A stretch of 64,000 nt of DNA, taken from positions 535,501 to 599,500 of the forward strand of contig NZ_CP072141.1 in the NCBI RefSeq assembly GCF_019355555.1, given 5' to 3'. Source of the stretch: Rhizobium sp. L51/94 (GTDB lineage: Bacteria; Pseudomonadota; Alphaproteobacteria; Rhizobiales; Rhizobiaceae). The translations under genes and the position numbers were made by a program. How positions within the stretch are numbered: the stretch's first letter is position 1; each line of letters begins with the position of its first letter. Positions 16,039-24,675 of this stretch are shown in pieces. Below the pieces are notes generated by a model. It was not told where the DNA came from, searched no databases, and was given only the letters and a program-made list of their open reading frames with translations.

Positions 16039-17865
16039 TCAGGAGCCCATCTGCTCGCGAATCGTCTCGAGCTCCAGCCACTCCTCTTCCATTTTCGTCA
16101 CCTTGCCGCGCAGCTTCTCGACTTCCTTTGCGAGAGCATTGAACGTTGCCGGATCCTTGGAAAACAGCTTGGGGTCAGACATTTTCAGTTCGCGGGCAGC
16201 AATTTCAGCCTCCGCCTTGGCGATTTCCTTCGGAATATTTTCAAGCGCATAGGTCTGCTTGAACGACATCTTGGCCTTGCCCTTGACGCCGCCCTGGTTA
16301 CCGGCGTTCGATCCACCGCCCCGGGCTTTCTCGGCCTTTGCGGCCTTGCGAAGCTCGTCGGCAACGCCCTTGCGCTGTATCAGCATGTCGGAATAACCGC
16401 CGGCATATTCGATCCACCGGCCATCGGGCGCGTCAGGATTCATCGGCGCGATGGTCGAGGTAACGGTACGGTCGAGGAAGTCGCGGTCATGGCTGACGAG
16501 GATGACGGTGCCGGCAAAGCTGGCAACGGTTTCCTGCAGCAGATCGAGCGTCTCGATGTCGAGGTCGTTGGTCGGTTCGTCGAGGATGAGGAGATTGGTA
16601 GGCCGCGACAGGATACGGGCGAGCATCAGGCGAGCGCGTTCGCCGCCCGACAATTTGCGGATCGGCGTGCGTGCCTGTTCCGGCGCGAACAGGAAGTCCT
16701 TCATGTAGCCCGTGACGTGGCGCTGCTCGCCATTGACGATCAGGCTTTCGCCACGCCCGTCGGTCAGGTAATGGGCCAGCGTCTCTTCCGGATCGAGGTC
16801 TTCGCGTTTCTGGTCAAGCGTGGCGATTTCGAGATTGGTGCCGAGCTTAAGCTTGCCGCTGTCCGGCTTCAGCTGGCCCGTCAACATCTTCAGGAGCGTT
16901 GTCTTGCCGGCACCGTTGGGGCCGACGAGGCCGATGCAATCGCCACGATGGACGCGGATCGAGAACGGCGCGACGATCGTCCGCTCGCCATAGGCCTTGG
17001 TGATCAGTTCCGCCTCGATCACCAGCTTGCCGGATTCCTGCACGTCGGAAATGTTGGCGTTGACCGAGCCCTGCGGACCCTTGTGGCCGCGATAGTCGGC
17101 GCGCATCGTCTGCAGATCGCCGAGGCGGCGCATGTTGCGCTTGCGACGCGCGGTGACGCCGTAGCGCAGCCAGTGCTCTTCGCGCTCGATCTGCTTGCCG
17201 AGCTTGTGCTGCTCAAGCTCTTCCTGCTCGAGCACCGTGTCACGCCAGGCCTCGAAGAAACCAAAACCCTTGTCGAGACGACGCGAAGTACCGCGGTCGA
17301 GCCAGACGGTGGCTGTCGAGACCTTCTCGAGAAAGCGACGGTCATGCGAGATCACGACGATGGCGCTGCGGGTCTTCTGCAACTCGCCTTCCAGCCACTC
17401 GATGGTCGGCAGGTCGAGATGGTTGGTGGGCTCGTCGAGGAGCAGGATGTCCGGTTCCGGCGCCAGCACGCGGGCGAGTGCGGCCCGGCGGGCTTCGCCG
17501 CCCGAAAGGCTCTGCGGATCCTCATCACCGGTCAATCCCAGGTGCGAGAGCAGGTAGGTGAGGCGATAGGGATCGTCGCCCGGTGTCAGCCCGGCCTCGG
17601 CATAGGCGAGAACAGTCTTGTGGTCGCCGAAATCGGGCGCCTGTTCGAGATAGCGGATCGTTGACGAAGGATGGCGGAAGATTTCGCCGGATTGCGCCTC
17701 AACCATGCCGGCGGCGATCTTCAACAGCGTCGACTTGCCGGAGCCGTTGCGACCGACCAGCGAAATCTTGTCGCCGGGCTCCACCTGGAAATTGGCACCA
17801 GCCAGAAGCGGAGCGCCGCCGAAGGAGAGAAAGATGTCGTCGAGTTTCAGAATAGGGGGGGCCAA
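16039..17865 (-). CDS. uup: ABC-F family ATPase (Uup-like)
   Basis: A 608-residue cytosolic protein with two ABC ATPase domains: Walker A GRNGSGKST near residue 38 and GPNGAGKTT near 315, signatures LSGGEARRAAL and LSGGERARLML, Walker B ILLLDEPTNHLD and LLILDEPTNDLD. Between them is the charged ABC-F linker, and at the end a Gly-rich spacer and a coiled coil (about residues 535-605) as in Uup. It has no membrane part, so it acts on ribosomes or DNA structures rather than in transport. The thiamine pyrophosphokinase gene ends 3 bp upstream, suggesting cotranscription. Confidence 0.88.
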   Translation of the reverse strand: MAPPILKLDDIFLSFGGAPLLAGANFQVEPGDKISLVGRNGSGKSTLLKIAAGMVEAQSGEIFRHPSSTIRYLEQAPDFGDHKTVLAYAEAGLTPGDDPYRLTYLLSHLGLTGDEDPQSLSGGEARRAALARVLAPEPDILLLDEPTNHLDLPTIEWLEGELQKTRSAIVVISHDRRFLEKVSTATVWLDRGTSRRLDKGFGFFEAWRDTVLEQEELEQHKLGKQIEREEHWLRYGVTARRKRNMRRLGDLQTMRADYRGHKGPQGSVNANISDVQESGKLVIEAELITKAYGERTIVAPFSIRVHRGDCIGLVGPNGAGKTTLLKMLTGQLKPDSGKLKLGTNLEIATLDQKREDLDPEETLAHYLTDGRGESLIVNGEQRHVTGYMKDFLFAPEQARTPIRKLSGGERARLMLARILSRPTNLLILDEPTNDLDIETLDLLQETVASFAGTVILVSHDRDFLDRTVTSTIAPMNPDAPDGRWIEYAGGYSDMLIQRKGVADELRKAAKAEKARGGGSNAGNQGGVKGKAKMSFKQTYALENIPKEIAKAEAEIAARELKMSDPKLFSKDPATFNALAKEVEKLRGKVTKMEEEWLELETIREQMGS

Positions 17866-17868
17866 GGG

Positions 17869-18519
17869 TCAGACTCCGGAAAGGTCATAGGGGCGGGCAA
17901 GGACGATGGCCCTGCCGCTCGAAAGGGAAAAGCGCACGATACCCTGCGCAACGTTTGAAATGGTGCGGGAGGCACCGAACGGCAAATGGAAACCGGCAAG
18001 CGGATAGCGGGCATTGTCAATCGACAGGCCATCGAGCGCGCTGAAACCGGAAACGGAAAACAGGCTACCGGCGGGAAGGTCTATCTCCATGGCGCCGGCG
18101 ATCAGCGGCACGGCCTCCTCCTCGCCGGAGGTCAACAGCATCGAGAACCCCTGCTCCGCCAGGCTGACGCCGTAGAGAAGCAAGGCCAGCGCATGGTCGG
18201 ACCGCTCGCCACCGAGCGCGCCGGCAAGCACCAGGCGACGGGCACCGCGACGGATTGCCTCCTCGATGGCAATCTCGCCATCCGTCTGGGCCTTGGCGGC
18301 AGGATAAGGCTGCCGCGGCACATCCGGAAAGGCCTCGCCGAGGTCAGCCGGGCTCGAATCGAAATCGCCGACCCACAGTTCCGGCACCACACCGAGCGCC
18401 TGCGCATGGCGCATTCCGCCATCGGCGGCGATGAAGCGACTGCCGGCGACTGCCGCCTGAAGCCGCTCCGTCAGATGCAGCGCCCCGCCAAGCAGGATCG
18501 TGAAGGTGGATGAACTCAT
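17869..18519 (-). CDS. Thiamine pyrophosphokinase
   Basis: A 216-residue enzyme that converts thiamine plus ATP to thiamine pyrophosphate. The catalytic-domain hallmarks are AADGGMRHAQALGVVPELWVGDFDSS (about residues 32-57, cited over its key part) and AKAQTDGEIAIEEA. The C-terminal thiamine-binding beta domain contains FSVSGFSALDGLSI. It lies 3 bp upstream of uup. The thiBPQ importer is 2.5 kb away on the opposite strand, so salvage uptake and activation are near each other. The Gln/Glu-rich region is not unusual. Confidence 0.92.
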   Translation of the reverse strand: MSSSTFTILLGGALHLTERLQAAVAGSRFIAADGGMRHAQALGVVPELWVGDFDSSPADLGEAFPDVPRQPYPAAKAQTDGEIAIEEAIRRGARRLVLAGALGGERSDHALALLLYGVSLAEQGFSMLLTSGEEEAVPLIAGAMEIDLPAGSLFSVSGFSALDGLSIDNARYPLAGFHLPFGASRTISNVAQGIVRFSLSSGRAIVLARPYDLSGV

Positions 18520-18591
18520 GGGCCAAGCCCATAGCGCAAAGACCGGTCGATAGGGAAGAGCGACAGCCTGTCATCCGTCAAATCGGCGCCT

Positions 18592-19116
18592 TTAGGGATC
18601 CGAATCCCGGTAGCGCGCCCGAAACGCATCCTCGAAGCCACCGATGAACTGATCGAAAAGCCGCGAAAAGGTCTGCATGTCGTCCTCGGACCAATCGGCA
18701 ACGATATCCCCGATGAGCGCCCGCTTCTGTGCCTGCACCTCTGCAAGAAGCCGCTGGCCGAGCGCGCTCATCACCACGACGATGCGCCTTGCGTCCGCCT
18801 GCGACGCCTTGCGGCGCAGGACGCCACGCGTCACCATCTCGGCAACGATGCGGCTGGCCCGCGACGGATCGATCCGCAAGATCTCGGCCACCGCCCCGAC
18901 TGTCACCTCGCCCCCCGCCTCGGCCCGTCTGATGGCATCGAGCACGTCGAGATGCGAGAGCTCGAGGTCCGGTGCCACGTTCTGGATCGCCAGCCGGCTG
19001 ATCATCCGGCGTCCGGTCATCAGCCGCATCCGCGTCATCACCTGTCCGATGTGCTGGATATACGCCTCCTGCGCATCCATCGAAACCGGCTCGTCTGTCT
19101 TCAAGGTTACTGTCAT
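18592..19116 (-). CDS. MarR-family transcriptional regulator
   Basis: A 174-residue winged-helix regulator: the recognition region reads VGAVAEILRIDPSRASRIVAEMVTRG (about residues 80-105, cited in part) and the wing follows with RRKASQADARRIVVVMSALG. The start MTVTLKTDEP is chosen, as the longer frame runs through the divergent promoter. It is divergent from a DHA2-type MFS exporter, and inverted repeats lie between, so it most likely represses the exporter until a drug-like ligand binds. Confidence 0.9.
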   Translation of the reverse strand: MTVTLKTDEPVSMDAQEAYIQHIGQVMTRMRLMTGRRMISRLAIQNVAPDLELSHLDVLDAIRRAEAGGEVTVGAVAEILRIDPSRASRIVAEMVTRGVLRRKASQADARRIVVVMSALGQRLLAEVQAQKRALIGDIVADWSEDDMQTFSRLFDQFIGGFEDAFRARYRDSDP

Positions 19117-19147
19117 TCCGCCACGGTAACAGATCATCGCGAAAAGT

Positions 19148-19206
19148 TGAATATGCAGAATGCATTCAAATGCGCTTGACAGATATATGCTATCAGCACA
19201 TATAAC
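19148..19206 (+). promoter_or_regulatory. MFS promoter with two inverted repeats (candidate MarR operators)
   Basis: TTGACA at 19176-19181 and CATATA at 19199-19204 (17-bp spacing) form a plausible sigma-70 promoter for the MFS gene. TATATG-N9-CATATA (19184-19204) overlaps its spacer and -10 box. TGAAT-N11-ATTCA (19148-19168) lies just upstream, around a perfect AATGCATT. Either could be a MarR site. Confidence 0.55.
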
Positions 19207-19229
19207 GGCCATTCTGGATAGGAAGCCCC

Positions 19230-20771
19230 ATGGATATGCACCTGCCGTCTGCGCCCCTTGTGGCGGATCCCCGTCGCCGGCTGATACTTTACCTGTTCCT
19301 GATGGTTGCCATGTTCATGGCGATGCTCGACAACCAGATCGTCTCGACGGCACTCCCGACCATCGTCGGCGAATTCGGCCATCTCGAGCGTTTCGGCTGG
19401 ATCGGCTCTGCCTATCTCCTTTCGCTGAGCGCCGTCATGCCGGTCTACGGCAAGCTGGGCGACCTTTTCGGCCGCAAATACGTGATGATCACCGCGATTG
19501 CCATCTTCACCGTTGGCTCCGCCATCTGCGGTCTTGCCGTATCCATGAACACTCTGATTGCCGCCCGCGTTCTGCAGGGGCTCGGCGGCGGCGGTATCCT
19601 CGTATCGATCTTCTCGATCAACGCCGACCTGTTCGAGCCTCGGGAGAGAGCCCGCTACCAGAGCTATTCCAGCCTGGTCCTGATGGCATCAGGCGCCATC
19701 GGCCCGGTGCTCGGCGGCACGATGAGCGACCTGTTCGGCTGGCGCTCGATCTTTCTCGTCAACATACCGATCGGCTTCATCGTCCTTGCCGGCCTCGTCA
19801 CCATGCTCCCCTACCGGAAACCCGCCCGCAAGCCGCAGATCGACTATGCCGGCGCCATCGTCCTGGCGATGACGACCACCTGCATCGTGCTTGCCGCTGA
19901 CGGTACCCAGCTGTTCGGATCGCTGCTGTCCCCGGCAGTTCTCGCTATTATCGCATTCGGCATCGTCTGCGCCATGTCCTGGATCTTCATCGAGCGCCGC
20001 GCCCCGGAGCCGATCGTGCCGATGCAGTTGTTCCGCAATCCGACCTTCGGGCTGTTGCTGATCACCTCGCTCACCAGCGGCGCCATCGCCATAGGCATGG
20101 TCAACTATTTCGCGCTGTTCCTGCAGACGACCACTGGCCTTTCGCCCTCGGTTGCCGGCCTGTTGTTCATTCTCCTGACCGGCGGCATCGTCTGTGGCTC
20201 GCTATCGGCGGGACGGCTTATCTCGGCCACCGGCCGCTACAAGCCCTTCGCCATCGGCAGTGCGGCCTGCAGCATGATTGCCTTTGCGGCCCTGTCGCAA
20301 GTCCACGCGGGCACGCCGGTTTACCTGATCGGCGGCCTGATGCTGCTTCATGGCATCGGCATCGGGCTTGCCCAGCAGGTCCCGGTCATCGGCATCCAGA
20401 ATGCAGCCTCCAGCCGCGATATCGGAGCAGCCACCGGCGCCGTCACGCTCTCGCGCATGGGGGGCGCCTCGATCGCCATCTCCATCTACGGCGCCATCAT
20501 CGGCTCCCGCCTGCTGCATGTCGGCCTGTCGATCCCCGGCGTCAGCAATATCGAGGAAGTCACACCGAAGATGATGGCGGCCTTGCCGGCTGCCACGCGC
20601 GAAGCCGTGGCCGAAGCCTATGCCGCCGCCTTCAACCCGCTGTTCCTGACGGCGTCGGGCATCTGCCTTGTCGGCCTGGTCACCGCACTTTGCCTTAAGA
20701 ACGTCCAGCTACCGGGCGCAACCATTGCCAAGACGATCGACCCTGCGGCTGCAGCCCACGTCGCGGACTGA
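19230..20771 (+). CDS. MFS multidrug exporter, EmrB/QacA (DHA2) family
   Basis: A 513-residue polytopic inner-membrane protein of the 14-TM drug:proton antiporter group. Motif A is KLGDLFGRKYVM after TM2, LDNQIVSTALPTIVGEF in TM1 is the DHA2 motif D1, and GPVLGGTMSD is motif C typical of exporters. The divergent MarR gene and shared operators suggest inducible efflux. It is a single gene with no EmrA-type periplasmic partner, so it probably exports to the periplasm. The substrate is unknown. Confidence 0.9.
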   Translation: MDMHLPSAPLVADPRRRLILYLFLMVAMFMAMLDNQIVSTALPTIVGEFGHLERFGWIGSAYLLSLSAVMPVYGKLGDLFGRKYVMITAIAIFTVGSAICGLAVSMNTLIAARVLQGLGGGGILVSIFSINADLFEPRERARYQSYSSLVLMASGAIGPVLGGTMSDLFGWRSIFLVNIPIGFIVLAGLVTMLPYRKPARKPQIDYAGAIVLAMTTTCIVLAADGTQLFGSLLSPAVLAIIAFGIVCAMSWIFIERRAPEPIVPMQLFRNPTFGLLLITSLTSGAIAIGMVNYFALFLQTTTGLSPSVAGLLFILLTGGIVCGSLSAGRLISATGRYKPFAIGSAACSMIAFAALSQVHAGTPVYLIGGLMLLHGIGIGLAQQVPVIGIQNAASSRDIGAATGAVTLSRMGGASIAISIYGAIIGSRLLHVGLSIPGVSNIEEVTPKMMAALPAATREAVAEAYAAAFNPLFLTASGICLVGLVTALCLKNVQLPGATIAKTIDPAAAAHVAD

Positions 20772-20840
20772 TAAAGCTGGGCTTCGCGCGTGTCGGGGGC
20801 CCTTGCCATCCACCCCTCCCGCCGCTACATCTTTCCTCGC

Positions 20841-20940
20841 TCTAACGGGGTGCCTTGTGTCCATCCGGACATCTGGCTGAGAGGCTTTCACCGGCCAACC
20901 CGCGGAACCTGATCCGGTTAACACCGGCGGAGGGATTAGA
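20841..20940 (+). promoter_or_regulatory. TPP riboswitch (THI box) before thiBPQ
   Basis: The outer stem pairs TCTAA with TTAGA. Inside are ACGGGGTGCC, CTGGCTGAGAGG, and ACCCGCGGAACCTGATCCGGTTAACACCGG-CGG, all conserved elements of the thiamine-pyrophosphate aptamer in the correct order. It ends 60 bp before thiB and should reduce transporter expression when TPP is high. Confidence 0.96.
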
Positions 20941-21000
20941 CGCGCGAAATCAACAGCGCCTATTCTCCGTTTTAACGCGAACCAAGGAGGAGGCGCTTCG

Positions 21001-22029
21001 ATGCCCACCCGATCTCTGACGACATTTATGGCTGGCCTTGTTCTGGCGGCCGGCACGACACTTCTGACCGCTCATGCCAGCCAGGCAGCAGACAAGACAC
21101 TGACCGTCTATACCTACGAGAGTTTCACCGCCGACTGGGGCCCCGGCCCCAAGGTCAAGGCGGCGTTCGAAAAGACCTGCGGCTGCACCGTCAACTATGT
21201 CGCCGTCACCGACGGCGTCGCGCTCCTGTCGCGCCTGAAACTCGAGGGCAAGGACACCAAGGCGGACGTGGTTCTTGGTCTCGACACCAATCTCGTCGAC
21301 GAAGCCAGGGATACCGGCCTGTTCGAGCCTGCCGGGATCGATACGACGGCCGTGAAGTTGCCGGGCGACTTCAAGGACGACGTCTTCGTTCCCTACGATT
21401 ACGGTCACTTCGCAGTGGTCTACGACACGCAAGCCATCAAGAACCCGCCCAAAAGCATGAAGGAACTGGTCGAGGGAGACCCGTCGCAAAAGATCGTCAT
21501 CGAGGATCCGCGCACCTCGACACCGGGCCTGGGCCTGCTGCTTTGGGTCAAGTCGGTCTATGGCGACAAGTCGGCGGAAGCCTGGAAAAAGCTCAAGGGC
21601 CGCATCCTGACCGTCACGCCCGGCTGGTCGGAAGCCTATGACCTGTTCACGAAGGGCGAGGCACCGATGGTGCTCTCCTACACGACGTCTCCCGCCTACC
21701 ACATGATCGCCGACAAGACCGACCGCTACCAGGCGGCATCGTTCTCGGAAGGCCACTACATCCAGATCGAGGTCGCTGGTATGACGAAAACCTCGGCTAA
21801 CAAGGATCTGGCCCGCGACTTCCTGAAATTCATGATCACACCCGGTTTTCAGGACATTATCCCGACCAACAACTGGATGATGCCGGGCGCCGCCACCTCG
21901 GCGCCGCTGCCGGACGCTTTCGGCAAGCTCGTCGTACCCACCAAGACGTTCCTGATGAGCCCGGCCGAAGTCGACAAGAACCGCAAGGCCTGGATCGACG
22001 AATGGCTGGCCGCCACCAGCGGCAACTGA
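21001..22029 (+). CDS. thiB: Thiamine/TPP-binding periplasmic protein ThiB
   Basis: A 342-residue ABC substrate-binding protein. The first 30 residues are a signal peptide (hydrophobic [16 protein letters not shown], cleavage near SQAAD). The mature part starts [22 protein letters not shown], typical of ThiB. It binds thiamine, TMP or TPP in the periplasm and delivers it to ThiP. A TPP riboswitch precedes it, and thiP starts 9 bp after its stop. AAGGAGGAGG gives a strong ribosome-binding site. Confidence 0.95.
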   Translation: MPTRSLTTFMAGLVLAAGTTLLTAHASQAADKTLTVYTYESFTADWGPGPKVKAAFEKTCGCTVNYVAVTDGVALLSRLKLEGKDTKADVVLGLDTNLVDEARDTGLFEPAGIDTTAVKLPGDFKDDVFVPYDYGHFAVVYDTQAIKNPPKSMKELVEGDPSQKIVIEDPRTSTPGLGLLLWVKSVYGDKSAEAWKKLKGRILTVTPGWSEAYDLFTKGEAPMVLSYTTSPAYHMIADKTDRYQAASFSEGHYIQIEVAGMTKTSANKDLARDFLKFMITPGFQDIIPTNNWMMPGAATSAPLPDAFGKLVVPTKTFLMSPAEVDKNRKAWIDEWLAATSGN

Positions 22030-22038
22030 TCGAGCCCT

Positions 22039-23673
22039 ATGCTGACGACATCCGAGCGCGCAAAGGCACTGACCGGCGGGGCTATCAGCCTCGCCGGCAT
22101 CCTGCTGTTTGTCGGCCTTGCTGTCGGCGCGCTGCTCGCCGCCGGCATCGAGACGCAAGGTAACGCTCCTCTGCTCGATTCCTATATCCTGCGGGTCCTG
22201 CGCTTCACCTTGCTGCAGGCGACGCTCTCGACGGTGTTGGCGGTAGCGCTTGCCATCCCCGTGGCGCGTGCCCTTGCCCGGCAACGGCATTTTCCCGGCC
22301 GCCTCTGGCTGATCCGCCTGATGGCGGTGCCGATGGGGCTGCCGGTGCTGATCGGCGCCATGGGGCTTCTTGGCATCTGGGGCCGACAGGGCATCCTCAA
22401 CGGCGCCCTGCAGACGCTTGGCCTCACACAGCCGGTCAGCATTTATGGGCTTTCCGGCATTCTCATAGCCCATGTGTTTTTCAACCTGCCGCTCGCCGTC
22501 AGGCTGATGCTGCCGGGCCTCGAGCGCGTGCCGCCGGAATACTGGTTGATGGCATCCGGCCTTGGCATGCGTCCGGGCGCCGTATTCCGCTTCATCGAGT
22601 GGCCTGTGCTACGGGCGCTCATTCCGGGTATCGCTGGCCTCATCTTCATGCTCTGCGCCACCAGCTTTACCCTGGTCCTGATGCTCGGCGGCGGGCCGGC
22701 GGCCACGACAATCGAAGTTGCCATCTATCAGGCGCTGCGGTTCGACTTCGACCCCGGCCGTGCCGTTGCATTGGCCTTGCTGCAGGTTGCGATGACCGGC
22801 GCCGTGCTTGCCGTGATGGCGCTGCTGCCGGCGCCGGACGATCCGGGCCCCGCAACCGGCAGGGCGCCACGCCGCCTCGACGGGCGGCAGCGTCTGGCAC
22901 GACTGTCCGACGGCGCGGTCATCGCGACTGTTGCGCTGTTCATCGGCCTGCCGCTGGTGTCCGTCGCAGTGGCCGGCATGGAGGCCAACCTCGGCAGGCT
23001 CGCCAGCCAGCCGGTCTTCCTGCAGGCGCTGCTGACCAGCCTTGCCATCGCGCTTTCCGCCGGCCTGCTCGCAGTCATCCTCTCGCTGGCAATCGTGCGA
23101 GCCCGCTATGCCATCTCGTCGGTGCGAAAAGGCACGACAGGCCTCCGCGCCTTTTCGGCGACGCTCGGTGCCGCCTCATCGCTTGTCCTCTTGGCGCCGC
23201 CGATCGTGCTGGCGACCGGATGGTTCATGGCGCTGCGTCCCTTCGGAGATCCGACGCGGTTTGCGGCCATCCTCATCGTCTGCATCAACATGCTGATGGC
23301 GCTACCCTTCGTCATCCGCGTCGTCGAACCGGCCTTTGCCATTCACACGGCCCGCACCGGTCGGCTGGCAGCAAGTCTCGGTCTCACGGGCTTTTCCCGC
23401 TTGCGCCACGTAGACTGGCCCGGGCTGCGCAAGCCGCTGTTTACGGCGCTGTCCTTCGCCATGGCGCTGTCGCTTGGCGACCTCGGAGCGGTAGCGCTGT
23501 TCGGCTCCGGCAATATCGTCACCCTGCCATGGCTGGTCTATAGCCGGCTCGGCAGCTATCGTACCAACGACGCAGATGGCTATGCGCTGCTGCTGGGCCT
23601 GCTTTGCCTCGCATTGACGGTGGCTGGAACCGCAGGCCAGGCATCCAGGGCCGAGAAAGGCGGCAGGCTGTGA
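22039..23673 (+). CDS. thiP: Thiamine ABC transporter permease ThiP
   Basis: A 544-residue inner-membrane permease made of two fused binding-protein-dependent permease halves, about 12 hydrophobic segments. The first EAA-type cytoplasmic loop is around EYWLMASGLGMRPGAVFRFIEWP and the second around AASLGLTGFSRLRHVDWP, both cited in part. Length matches ThiP. The stop overlaps the GTG start of thiQ (GTGA). Confidence 0.94.
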   Translation: MLTTSERAKALTGGAISLAGILLFVGLAVGALLAAGIETQGNAPLLDSYILRVLRFTLLQATLSTVLAVALAIPVARALARQRHFPGRLWLIRLMAVPMGLPVLIGAMGLLGIWGRQGILNGALQTLGLTQPVSIYGLSGILIAHVFFNLPLAVRLMLPGLERVPPEYWLMASGLGMRPGAVFRFIEWPVLRALIPGIAGLIFMLCATSFTLVLMLGGGPAATTIEVAIYQALRFDFDPGRAVALALLQVAMTGAVLAVMALLPAPDDPGPATGRAPRRLDGRQRLARLSDGAVIATVALFIGLPLVSVAVAGMEANLGRLASQPVFLQALLTSLAIALSAGLLAVILSLAIVRARYAISSVRKGTTGLRAFSATLGAASSLVLLAPPIVLATGWFMALRPFGDPTRFAAILIVCINMLMALPFVIRVVEPAFAIHTARTGRLAASLGLTGFSRLRHVDWPGLRKPLFTALSFAMALSLGDLGAVALFGSGNIVTLPWLVYSRLGSYRTNDADGYALLLGLLCLALTVAGTAGQASRAEKGGRL

Positions 23674-24383
23674 ACTCTCTTTCCGATCTTGTCCTGTCGG
23701 ACGTGCGGTTGCGGCTGGGCGGCCACGATTTCCGCTTCGACTGCACCCTTCCCGCCGGCAAGATCATTGCCGTCACCGGCCCGTCGGGCGCTGGCAAATC
23801 GACCTTTCTCAATCTGCTGGCCGGCTTCGAGACGCCGGATAGCGGCCGTATCATGCTGAACGGCACCGATGTCACTATGATGAGCCCGGCCGAGCGGCCC
23901 GTGTCGCTGGTGTTCCAGGATAACAACCTATTTGCCCATCTCGACCTCTTCACTAATATCGGTCTTGGGCTGAGCCCATCGCTGCGGCTCAGCGCCGACG
24001 ATCGCCGGCGGATCTCGGATGCTCTCGCACGCGTCAGTCTCAAGGGCTTCGAAAAGCGGATGCCGGGCACTCTGTCCGGCGGCGAACGGCAGCGCGCAGC
24101 CTTTGCTCGGGCGCTGATCCGCGACCGGCCGATCCTGCTGCTGGACGAACCTTTTGCATCCCTAGACCCCAGCCTTCGCGCCGGCATGGCCGACCTGCTC
24201 AGGGAGTTGCACCGCGAGACCGGCAACACGGTGTTGATCGTCTCCCACGATCCGCGCGAAGTGCGTCAGCTTGCCGACCATGCGGTGTTCATCGATGCCG
24301 GCGAAATCCGCCTGGCAGCCCCGATAGATGGCTTTCTCGAGGCACTCGGCCTGCCCGCTTTGCAGCGCTTTTTGCAGATTTGA
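23670..24383 (+). CDS. thiQ: Thiamine ABC transporter ATPase ThiQ
   Basis: A 237-residue ABC ATPase that energises ThiBP. Walker A is GPSGAGKST, signature LSGGERQRAAFARAL, Walker B PILLLDEPFASLD, and H-loop VSHDPREV. It starts with GTG overlapping the thiP stop by four bases; this start gives the usual ThiQ length of about 235 residues. It ends the riboswitch-controlled operon. The following 292 bp to the protease gene hold no gene that I can support. Confidence 0.94.
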   Translation: MNSLSDLVLSDVRLRLGGHDFRFDCTLPAGKIIAVTGPSGAGKSTFLNLLAGFETPDSGRIMLNGTDVTMMSPAERPVSLVFQDNNLFAHLDLFTNIGLGLSPSLRLSADDRRRISDALARVSLKGFEKRMPGTLSGGERQRAAFARALIRDRPILLLDEPFASLDPSLRAGMADLLRELHRETGNTVLIVSHDPREVRQLADHAVFIDAGEIRLAAPIDGFLEALGLPALQRFLQI

Positions 24384-24675
24384 GGTCATGACCGCGCCGC
24401 GGCACGACTTTTGCCGCAATTTCGGTGTTGCACGACAATGTAATCTCGAACCGATGCTTGCCAAAATGCAACGACGCCACAATTAAGCAGAGTCTCGCTA
24501 TGCAACTAAGGCCTAAATCAGTTAGAGCAGTGGGAGCAGACCATCGACAAATGCGGCGCGAAAGCGCGGATGGATCTAAACCTCGAGCATGTAGGACGAC
24601 GATCAGCGCGATCTTGCGACCTGCCGACATTAAGACACGACAAGCGGAACTGAAGTCCTGAAGCAGCCCGAGCGC

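Noticed and set aside
15502..17664. A 720-codon open frame on the plus strand across the response regulator and uup genes
   Set aside because: It is antisense to two well-conserved genes and arises from the high-GC codon bias; its translation shows no recognisable domain and spans unrelated genes.
20950..22473. A 507-codon minus-strand frame across thiB and part of thiP
   Set aside because: It also crosses the start of a riboswitch-controlled operon with clear thiB/thiP homology; shadow frame.
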